DNA from: Rubrivivax sp.
Lineage (GTDB): Bacteria; Pseudomonadota; Gammaproteobacteria; Burkholderiales; Burkholderiaceae_C
Direction: 5' to 3'
Length of the DNA stretch: 50,983 bases
Assembly (NCBI GenBank): GCA_030653505.1
Contig: JAURZK010000029.1
Coordinates: 1 to 50,983 of the forward strand
Shown here: one piece after another, positions 43,143-50,983 of the stretch
Layout of the letters: every line of letters starts with the position of its first letter
Position numbering within the stretch: position 1 is the first letter of the stretch
Position numbers and translations under genes: made by a program
The notes under the pieces: generated by a model
Told to the model about the DNA's origin: nothing
The model's database searches: none
The model's input: the letters and a program-made list of their open reading frames with translations, nothing else

Positions 43143-44834
43143 CTATTTCCCGAGCACGCCGAGCTGCTTGTTGATGAACCACTGCTGCGCGATGGACAGG
43201 ATGTTGTTCGTCAGCCAGTACAGCACCAGGCCGGCCGGGAAGAAGAAGAACATGAAGCCGAAGGCCAGCGGCATGAACCACATCAGCCTGGCCTGCATCG
43301 GATCGGGCGGCGTCGGGTTCAGCCACACCTGGAACAGCGAGCTGGCCGTCATCAGCACCGGCAGGATGAACCAGGGGTCGATGGCCGAGAGGTCCCGGAT
43401 CCAGCCTATCCAAGGCGCGCCACCCATCTCGACGCTGGACAGCAGCACCCAGTACAGCGCGATGACAAACGGCATCTGCACGAAGATGGGCAGGCAGCCA
43501 CCCAGCGGGTTGACCTTTTCCTCGCGGTAGATGCGCATCATCTGCTGCTGCATCTCCTGCGGCTTGTCCTTGTAGCGCTCGCGCAGCTCGGTTACCTTGG
43601 GCGCGACGGCCTTCATCTTGGCCATGCTGCGGTAGGCGCTGGCGTTGAGCCAGTAGAAGGCGATCTTCAGCAGCACCACCAGGCCGACGATGGCCCAGCC
43701 CCAGTTGCCCAGCACGCCGTGCAGCTTGTCGAGCAGCCAGAACAGCGGCTTGCTCAGCACGGTGAGCCAGCCGTAGTCCTTCACCAGTTCCAGGCCCAGC
43801 GCCAGCGCGGCCAGCTTGTTCTCTTCCTGCGGGCCGGCGAAGAGCACGGCCTCGTGCGCCAGCGTCGCGCCCGACGCCACTTCGCCCAGCGGCAGCACCA
43901 TGGCCACGGTGTAGTGGTTGTCCGACACCTTGGCGGTGCGGAATTCGCGCGGGCCGGGCGCGTTCACCAGCCAGGCCGAAGCGAAGTAGTGCTGCACCAT
44001 GGCCACCCAGCCGTCTTCAGCGGCCTTCTCGTGGCTGGTGGCGCCCTTGGCGATGTCCTTGAAGTCGACCTTCTGGAACTTCTTGACGTCGGTGTAGACC
44101 GCCGGGCCGGTGAAGGTGAAGTAGAAGCTGCTTTCGCCCTCGGGCGGGTTGCCGTCGCGCGCCAGCTGCAGGTAGAGCTGCGGCGTGACGGGTGTGCTGC
44201 CCTCGTTCGTCACCTCGTGCTTGACGCCGATGGTGTATTCGCCACGTTTGAAGGTATAGGTCTTGGCGAGCTTGCGGCCGTCGATGGCGGGTGACTCGAA
44301 GCGCAGCGTCAGCGCCTGGGCGCCGGGCGCCAGCGTGCGTTCACCGGCCACCACGCTCATCTGCGTGAAGTGGTTGGGCAGCGCCACGCCGGGTTGTGCC
44401 GCCACCAGGCCGGTCTGCGCGACGTACAGGCGGCTGGCGCTCTGGTCGAGCAGCATGACGTTGCGTTTGGCGTCACCGGCGTCGCGGTAGTCCAGCAGTT
44501 CCAGCTGCACCAGGTTGCCGCCCTGGCTGTCGAAGGTGGCCTTCACGACGTCAGTGGTGATGGTCACGCGCTCGCTCGTCGGCGGCGCCACCGCGGGCAC
44601 ACCTGGCAACGCCGGTGCGGCCCCGGCGGCGGCTGGCACGGCAGCGGCCAGCGGCGCCGGCACCCCGGCGGCCGATGCGGCATTGGGCTGCGCGCCGCCT
44701 GCGCTGGCCGCGGGCCGCGACTGCGGCCCGCCGAACAACGAGCCGTGGCCGGTGTGCTTCTGCCAGGCATCCCAGATGAGGACGAGCGACATGGTGAAAA
44801 CGACCCAGAGCAGGGTGCGGCGGATATCGGTCAT
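43143..44834 (-). CDS. yidC: YidC membrane protein insertase
   Basis: A 563-residue inner-membrane insertase for membrane proteins, acting alone or with SecYEG. The N-terminal helix is TLLWVVFTMSLVLIWDAW; a Gly/Ala/Pro-rich linker precedes the large periplasmic domain (about residues 85-340), then five helices form the Oxa1-type core with GNWGWAIVGLVVLLKIAFYW, the conserved positive loop region MAKMKAVAPKVTELRERYKD and LGGCLPIFVQMPFVIALYW. Start ATG at 44834 overlaps the yidD stop (ATGA). Member of the leftward rpmH-rnpA-yidD-yidC-mnmE cluster. Confidence 0.97.
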   Translation of the reverse strand: MTDIRRTLLWVVFTMSLVLIWDAWQKHTGHGSLFGGPQSRPAASAGGAQPNAASAAGVPAPLAAAVPAAAGAAPALPGVPAVAPPTSERVTITTDVVKATFDSQGGNLVQLELLDYRDAGDAKRNVMLLDQSASRLYVAQTGLVAAQPGVALPNHFTQMSVVAGERTLAPGAQALTLRFESPAIDGRKLAKTYTFKRGEYTIGVKHEVTNEGSTPVTPQLYLQLARDGNPPEGESSFYFTFTGPAVYTDVKKFQKVDFKDIAKGATSHEKAAEDGWVAMVQHYFASAWLVNAPGPREFRTAKVSDNHYTVAMVLPLGEVASGATLAHEAVLFAGPQEENKLAALALGLELVKDYGWLTVLSKPLFWLLDKLHGVLGNWGWAIVGLVVLLKIAFYWLNASAYRSMAKMKAVAPKVTELRERYKDKPQEMQQQMMRIYREEKVNPLGGCLPIFVQMPFVIALYWVLLSSVEMGGAPWIGWIRDLSAIDPWFILPVLMTASSLFQVWLNPTPPDPMQARLMWFMPLAFGFMFFFFPAGLVLYWLTNNILSIAQQWFINKQLGVLGK

Positions 44835-45184
44835 GGAAGCTTCCGGGTCGGAGGGTGCGGCGGGCCGGGTTCGGACGGCGGCGCGGCGTCGAGGGTGAGG
44901 CCGAGGCGGGTGAACAGGCCCGCCACGGGCCGGGGCAGATTCTCTGGCACCGGGTCGCAACCCCCGTCGCACCAGGGATGGCAGCGCAAGATGCGCCAGC
45001 CGGTGAGCGCGGTGCCGGCGACGGCGCCATGGCGTTCCAGCGCCTGCAGTGCGTATGCGGAACAGGTGGGCTCGAAGCGGCAGGCATTGCCCAGCCAGGG
45101 CTTGAGCAGCAGCCGGTAGCCCCGCACCAGCGCCATCAGAAGCCGGCGCGGCCAGGTGAGGATGTTCGCCCAGGCGGCTGTCAT
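44831..45184 (-). CDS. yidD: YidD, membrane protein insertion efficiency factor
   Basis: A 117-residue small membrane-associated protein that aids YidC-dependent insertion. The family core GYRLLLKPWLGNACRFEPTCSAYALQALERHGA (cited by CRFEPTCSAYALQALERHGA) and GWRILRCHPWCDGGCDPVP with conserved cysteines are present. The C-terminal tail is longer than usual and Pro-rich. The start ATG at 45184 lies 4 bases after the rnpA stop; the stop overlaps the yidC start. Confidence 0.96.
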   Translation of the reverse strand: MTAAWANILTWPRRLLMALVRGYRLLLKPWLGNACRFEPTCSAYALQALERHGAVAGTALTGWRILRCHPWCDGGCDPVPENLPRPVAGLFTRLGLTLDAAPPSEPGPPHPPTRKLP

Positions 45185-45188
45185 GGCT

Positions 45189-45632
45189 TCAGCGCGCAGT
45201 GCGCGTGAAGAGCTGGTCGAGCTCGGTGCGCGCCGCCAGCTGCAGCGCGGCGGATCGCGCCGAAGGAAACTCGGCAACGGCGAAGGCCTGGCGCAGCCGC
45301 ACCAGCCACAGGCCCTGGGGCAAGGCGGCTTCATGGCGCTCGAAGGCACCACGCACCTGGCGCTTCAGCAGACTGCGGGTGACTGCACGGCGCGCATGGC
45401 GCTTGGGCACCACGCAGCCCAGCCACCAGGCCGTGGGCAAGTCATCCACAGGCGGGGGACAAGACGGTGCAGGGCCTGTGGACAACTTGTCTGCTTCGAC
45501 CGCCTTGGTCGGCCGGATTGGCCGCAAAGGGGCAGCAGACACGTGATGAACGGCGAAGTGCGCGCTTCGCGCCCAGGGCCGAGCCCCGAGCAGTCGCTCG
45601 AAGTCCGCCTTGTTGACAAGGCGGTTGGGCAT
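45189..45632 (-). CDS. rnpA: RnpA, ribonuclease P protein component
   Basis: A 147-residue basic protein, the cofactor of RNase P in tRNA 5'-end maturation. The family core is WLGCVVPKRHARRAVTRSLLKRQVR (cited by VPKRHARRAVTRSLLKRQVR). It is about 25 residues longer than the usual ~120 because of a Pro/Ala-rich insertion (STGPAPSCPPPVDDLP) before the core. The DNA coding for this insertion contains two near-consensus DnaA boxes in inverted orientation. It is downstream of rpmH on the same strand. Confidence 0.93.
   Translation of the reverse strand: MPNRLVNKADFERLLGARPWARSAHFAVHHVSAAPLRPIRPTKAVEADKLSTGPAPSCPPPVDDLPTAWWLGCVVPKRHARRAVTRSLLKRQVRGAFERHEAALPQGLWLVRLRQAFAVAEFPSARSAALQLAARTELDQLFTRTAR
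45442..45485. promoter_or_regulatory. Inverted pair of near-consensus DnaA boxes inside rnpA
   Basis: TCATCCACA at 45442-45450 and TGTGGACAA at 45477-45485 (reverse TTGTCCACA) each differ from the DnaA box TTATCCACA by one base. They are part of a perfect 9-bp inverted repeat, TCCACAGGC (45445-45453) and GCCTGTGGA (45474-45482), with a 20-base spacer. They lie in the variable, Pro-rich insertion of RnpA. Confidence 0.55.
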
Positions 45633-45691
45633 GGGTGCTCCGGAGGCGCCCAGGTGGACGTTCGGAGAACGGCGCGGCGAGACCGCCCCGC

Positions 45692-45826
45692 TCAGACGGC
45701 CAGGCGCTTGCGGCCCTTGGCGCGGCGCGCGTTGATCACGGCGCGGCCACCCCGGCTCTTCATGCGGACGAGGAACCCGTGGGTACGGGCGCGGCGGATC
45801 TTCGAGGGCTGGTAGGTGCGCTTCAT
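45692..45826 (-). CDS. rpmH: Ribosomal protein L34
   Basis: The 44-residue L34 of the large ribosomal subunit. It begins [20 protein letters not shown] and ends GRKRLAV, nearly identical to the universal bacterial sequence. GGAG lies 8 bases before the ATG at 45826. It is the first gene of the leftward cluster and is divergent from dnaA. Confidence 0.98.
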   Translation of the reverse strand: MKRTYQPSKIRRARTHGFLVRMKSRGGRAVINARRAKGRKRLAV

Positions 45827-46206
45827 GGCAGGCTCCGTGCAATGTTTCTATGGGGCTTGGGGGCGGGGTCTTCCCGTGCCGGCCCCAGGCGCTGCAACAG
45901 CGGTGCGCTGCGGCTTGGCCGGGCACCGGCAGAACGGCCGACAGGAACTGTCGGCTTGAACTGTTGCAGCCTGGCGAATCAGCCAAGCCCTTGCCAGGGG
46001 TCATGGCACCAACGGGTACGCAAGGCCAGCAAGGTGAATTCGGGAAACCCACGATTACAGCAAAAAATCCCAATGCAGTCAAACACTTGCACCACAGACT
46101 GCCACATCGCACGGGGCTTGACGCCGCCGCCGATTGTGTGGATAACTGCGATCCGCCGGTCGCGAGGGACCTCTGTATCGGCGGCTCACAAAAGAAGATA
46201 TCCACA
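45827..46206. promoter_or_regulatory. rpmH-dnaA intergenic region, divergent promoters with DnaA boxes
   Basis: This 380-base gap carries no gene. TGTGGATAA at 46137-46145 is a perfect DnaA box (reverse TTATCCACA), and ATATCCACA at 46198-46206, one base off consensus, directly abuts the dnaA ATG, which suggests DnaA autoregulation. A perfect 8-bp inverted repeat GCCGACAG-GAA-CTGTCGGC lies at 45937-45955. The stretch 46050-46100 is A-rich compared with its surroundings. It could be part of oriC or the dnaA promoter. Confidence 0.7.
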
Positions 46207-47625
46207 ATGAGCACTGACCTGTGGCAGCGCGGCTGCGAACGACTCGCGGCCGTCCTGCCGGAACAACAATTCAATACCTGGATCCGCCCGCTGGCCCCCA
46301 TGCTGCGTGACCTCGGCCCCGCAGAGGGCGTCGACGTGGTGGCCGTGCAGGTGCCCAACCGCTTCAAGCTCGACTGGATACGCTCGCAGTACGCCGGGCG
46401 CATCGAGTCGGCGCTGACCGAGGCGGCCGGCCACCCCGTGCGCCTGGAACTGACGCTCGCGCCTCGCGCCGAACCCCTGCCAGGCACCGCAGAGCGCAGC
46501 CCAGCCAACCACGGGCCGGCCAACGCCGCCACGCTGGTGGGCCACGCGCTGGAACGCCCGGGCCAGGCCCGGGCCGTCGGCTCGCCTCCACCGCCCGCGG
46601 CCACCACGCACCGGCTGAACACCGCGCTGACCTTCGACACGCTGGTGGCCGGACGCGCGAATCAGATGGCCCGTACCGCCGCGCTGCACGTCGCCGGCGC
46701 GCCGGGTGTCATGTACAACCCGCTTTTCATCTACGGCGGCGTGGGCCTGGGCAAAACGCACCTGGTGCACGCCGTGGGCAACGCGCTGCTGAAAGACCGC
46801 CCCGACGCGCGCGTGCTCTACCTGCACGCCGAACAGTTCATCAGCGACGTCGTCAAGAACTACCAGCGCAAGACCTTCGACGAGCTGAAGGCGAAATACC
46901 ACAGCCTGGACCTGCTGCTCATCGACGACGTGCAGTTCTTCGCCGGCAAGGACCGCACGCAGGAGGAGTTCTTCAACGCCTTCGAAGCCCTGCTGACCAA
47001 GCGCGCGCACATCATCATGACCAGCGACACCTACCCCAAGGGGCTGGTGGACATCGACGAACGGCTGACCAGTCGCTTCGACGCGGGGCTGACGGTGGCC
47101 ATCGAGCCGCCCGAGCTGGAAATGCGCGTGGCCATCCTGATGCGCAAGGCCGCGGCCGAGAACACCGAGATGCCCGAGGACGTCGCTTTTTTCATCGCCA
47201 AGAACGTGCGTGCCAACGTTCGTGAGCTCGAAGGTGCACTGCGCAAGGTGCTGGCCTACAGCCGCTTCAGCCACAAGGACATCAACATCGCACTGGCCCG
47301 CGACGCGCTGAAAGACCTGCTGAGCATCCAGAACCGGCAGATCGGCGTCGAGAACATCCAGAAGACGGTGGCCGACTTCTACAAGATCAAGGTCGCCGAC
47401 ATGTACAGCAAGAAGCGCCCGGCCAGCATCGCGCGGCCGCGCCAGATCGCCATGTACCTGGCCAAGGACATGACCAAGAAGAGCCTGCCCGAGATCGGCG
47501 AGCTCTTCGGCGGCCGCGACCACACCACGGTGCTGCACGCCGTGCGCAAGATCGGCGCCGAGCGCACCACCAACCCCGAACTGAACCAGCAACTGCACGT
47601 GCTGGAACAGACGCTCAAGGGCTGA
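46207..47625 (+). CDS. dnaA: DnaA, chromosomal replication initiator
   Basis: A 472-residue AAA+ ATPase that binds DnaA boxes and opens oriC. Domain I (residues 1-80) begins [20 protein letters not shown]; domain II (about 85-140) is a variable Pro/Ala linker; domain III has Walker [17 protein letters not shown], Walker [11 protein letters not shown] and sensor motifs; domain IV ends with the box-binding helix-turn-helix [15 protein letters not shown]. The ATG at 46207 immediately follows a DnaA box, so no standard ribosome site with normal spacing is seen except GAAG at 46194-46197. Confidence 0.98.
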   Translation: MSTDLWQRGCERLAAVLPEQQFNTWIRPLAPMLRDLGPAEGVDVVAVQVPNRFKLDWIRSQYAGRIESALTEAAGHPVRLELTLAPRAEPLPGTAERSPANHGPANAATLVGHALERPGQARAVGSPPPPAATTHRLNTALTFDTLVAGRANQMARTAALHVAGAPGVMYNPLFIYGGVGLGKTHLVHAVGNALLKDRPDARVLYLHAEQFISDVVKNYQRKTFDELKAKYHSLDLLLIDDVQFFAGKDRTQEEFFNAFEALLTKRAHIIMTSDTYPKGLVDIDERLTSRFDAGLTVAIEPPELEMRVAILMRKAAAENTEMPEDVAFFIAKNVRANVRELEGALRKVLAYSRFSHKDINIALARDALKDLLSIQNRQIGVENIQKTVADFYKIKVADMYSKKRPASIARPRQIAMYLAKDMTKKSLPEIGELFGGRDHTTVLHAVRKIGAERTTNPELNQQLHVLEQTLKG

Positions 47626-47900
47626 TGCACTGCCGCAGCAGCCGGCATGGAAATCCCTGTCCGCCGCGTCACAATCGGAGGTTACGGGAAGGCTGTGGAG
47701 AAAGCCCGCACAACTGCCTTCTTGTCCACAGGCCGGGCACCCTTCGCCGGCTTGTCCCCGTTCCGGGTGCAGCGGCAAGGGGGCCGGGTGCACAGGGGTT
47801 TCGGCGAGCTAAGCCCTTGATCGAAAAGGCGAAAATGGCCTTGTCCCCAGAACCCGGCGTGCTCTACCAGCTACTACCAAGTTAAAAAAGAGGAAAAGGC
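47626..47900. other. dnaA-dnaN intergenic region, candidate oriC
   Basis: This 275-base gap has two near-consensus DnaA boxes: TGTGGAGAA at 47694-47702 (reverse TTCTCCACA) and TTGTCCACA at 47722-47730, each one base off TTATCCACA; weaker TTGTCCCC-type copies lie at 47752-47760 and 47841-47849. The end (47878-47898) is A-rich (AAGTTAAAAAAGAGGAAAAGG) and includes the dnaN ribosome site. Origin function is inferred from position and boxes. Confidence 0.65.
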
Positions 47901-49010
47901 ATGATCGTTCTCAAAGCGGCCCAGGCGAACCTCCTCGAAGCCCTGCAGTCGGTAGCGGGCATCGTCGAGCGCAGGCACACGCTGCCCATCCTGGCCAACG
48001 TGCTGCTGCGCAAGAACGGCCCTGCCATCGAGTTCACGACCAGCGACCTCGAAATCCAGGTGCGCACCAACGCCGAACTGGGCGGCGACAGCGGTCAACT
48101 CAGCACCACGGTCGGCGCGCGCAAGCTCATCGACATCCTGCGCAGCCTGCCCGCCGAGCAGACCGTCACGCTCAGCGCCGCGCAGAACAAGCTCACGCTG
48201 CAGGGCGGCAAGAGCCGCTTCACGCTGCAGACGCTGCCGGCGGACGACTTCCCCCTCGTCAACGAGAGTGTCGACTTCGGCCCCACCTTCAGCGTGCCGC
48301 AGAAGACGCTGCGCGAGCTCATCAACCAGGTGCACTTCGCGATGGCGGTGCACGACATCCGCTACTACCTCAACGGCATCCTCTTCATCGCCGAGGGCAG
48401 GACGCTGACTCTGGTGGCCACCGACGGCCACCGCCTGGCGCTGGCCCAGGCCCAGCTCGAACAGGACGTGCCCAGCAAGCAGGAAGTCATCCTGCCGCGC
48501 AAGACGGTGCTGGAACTGCAGCGCCTGCTGAAGGACGAAGACACCGCCATCGAGATGCGCTTCGCCAACAACCAGGCCAAGTTCGTGTTCTCGAAGATGG
48601 AGTTCGTCACCAAGCTCGTCGAGGGCAAGTTCCCCGACTACAACCGCGTCATCCCGAAGAATCACAAGAACGTCGTGGTCCTCGGCCGCGCGCCGCTGCT
48701 GGCCAGCCTGCAGCGCGCCGCCATCCTGACGAGCGAGAAGTTCAAGGGTGTGCGCGTGAACATCGAGCCCGGCGTGCTGCGCATCGCCAGCAGCAATGCC
48801 GAGCAGGAAGAAGCCAAGGAAGAGATCGAGATCGACTACGACGGCGACGCCATCGAGATCGGCTTCAACGTCACCTACCTCATCGACGTGCTGGCCAACT
48901 GCCCGCACGACATGGTGAAGCTGGAACTGCAGGACAGCGCCGCCAGCGCGCTGTTCAGCGTGCCCGAGCAGCCCGGCTTCAAATACGTGGTGATGCCCAT
49001 GCGCATCTAG
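47901..49010 (+). CDS. dnaN: DNA polymerase III beta subunit (sliding clamp)
   Basis: A 369-residue clamp that rings DNA and tethers polymerase III. It begins MIVLKAAQANLLEALQSVAG and has three repeated clamp domains (boundaries about 120 and 245); the hydrophobic binding pocket residues near the C-terminus, in YVVMPMRI, are conserved. AGAGGAAAAGG precedes the ATG. Downstream of dnaA and upstream of gyrB in the standard origin order. Confidence 0.98.
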   Translation: MIVLKAAQANLLEALQSVAGIVERRHTLPILANVLLRKNGPAIEFTTSDLEIQVRTNAELGGDSGQLSTTVGARKLIDILRSLPAEQTVTLSAAQNKLTLQGGKSRFTLQTLPADDFPLVNESVDFGPTFSVPQKTLRELINQVHFAMAVHDIRYYLNGILFIAEGRTLTLVATDGHRLALAQAQLEQDVPSKQEVILPRKTVLELQRLLKDEDTAIEMRFANNQAKFVFSKMEFVTKLVEGKFPDYNRVIPKNHKNVVVLGRAPLLASLQRAAILTSEKFKGVRVNIEPGVLRIASSNAEQEEAKEEIEIDYDGDAIEIGFNVTYLIDVLANCPHDMVKLELQDSAASALFSVPEQPGFKYVVMPMRI

Positions 49011-49040
49011 CGCCGCTGCCACCCAGGCAGCACAGACTGC

Positions 49041-49059
49041 AGCGGGCTCGAGGCCCGCT
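49041..49059 (+). other. Hairpin between dnaN and gyrB
   Basis: AGCGGGC and GCCCGCT form a 7-bp stem with a 5-base loop in the 104-base gap. No strong T-run follows, so it may be an attenuator, a processing site or mRNA stabiliser rather than a full terminator. Confidence 0.4.
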
Positions 49060-49072
49060 TCAGCGTTTCTAG

Positions 49073-50983
<1,911 letters not shown>

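Overview
The window is high-GC DNA from a betaproteobacterium. Burkholderiales is the best fit, near the Rubrivivax/Leptothrix/Roseateles/Methylibium group. This is inferred from the replication-origin gene order (mnmE, yidC, yidD, rnpA, rpmH facing left; dnaA, dnaN, gyrB facing right), from the PEP-CTERM/PrsT pair and from protein sequence flavour; no database search was possible. The window opens inside mnmG and ends inside gyrB. About 50 genes are supported. No tRNA, rRNA, CRISPR array, insertion sequence or prophage was seen.

Layout. 1-1.1 kb: start of mnmG, a YkgJ-type Cys-cluster gene behind a perfect 19-bp palindrome, and a small DUF2892 membrane gene. 1.2-5.8 kb: the most unusual region. 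All on the minus strand, it runs from a LuxR-type regulator through a lux-box-like element to a 67-residue double-glycine precursor peptide, an HlyD-type adaptor and a C39-peptidase ABC exporter. 5.8-12.6 kb: a hypothetical gene, a three-gene operon (secreted S33 hydrolase, NatA-like ATPase, NatB-like permease), a cysteine-free glutaredoxin-like gene, a GST and a thioredoxin/TPR protein. 12.85-16.76 kb: PrsT-like TPR protein and a PEP-CTERM protein with a sigma-54-type promoter and a clear terminator. 16.8-33.7 kb: mixed housekeeping and accessory genes (two HDOD proteins, an MmcB-like nuclease-fold protein, pirin, DUF4397 lipoprotein, SRAP, YdjM-like, DUF456, NnrU, MaoC, PotF-like, acyl-CoA synthetase, GMC oxidoreductase, MarC, Gly-rich RRM protein). 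33.8-38.2 kb: sbtA/sbtB-like bicarbonate pair, an SDR, a 19-codon mini-ORF, lptC, kdsC, kdsD. 38.3-41.5 kb: KefB-type antiporter, a phosphatase-like protein, apt. 41.5-51 kb: the oriC neighbourhood.

How parts work together. In the 1.2-5.8 kb cassette I infer that the LuxR protein acts at the lux-like box to control a peptide. The peptide's GG leader would be removed by the C39 domain of the ABC exporter, with the HlyD protein spanning the periplasm; an outer-membrane TolC partner and a LuxI synthase are not in the window. The predicted processed peptide begins and ends with the same five residues, LPRVS. In the PEP-CTERM locus, the PrsT-like protein and the sorted protein would depend on exosortase and PrsK/PrsR genes located elsewhere. 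kdsD, kdsC and lptC serve Kdo synthesis and LPS export, but the usual lptA/lptB do not follow. Around the origin, near-consensus DnaA boxes occur upstream of dnaA, downstream of dnaA and, unusually, inside rnpA.
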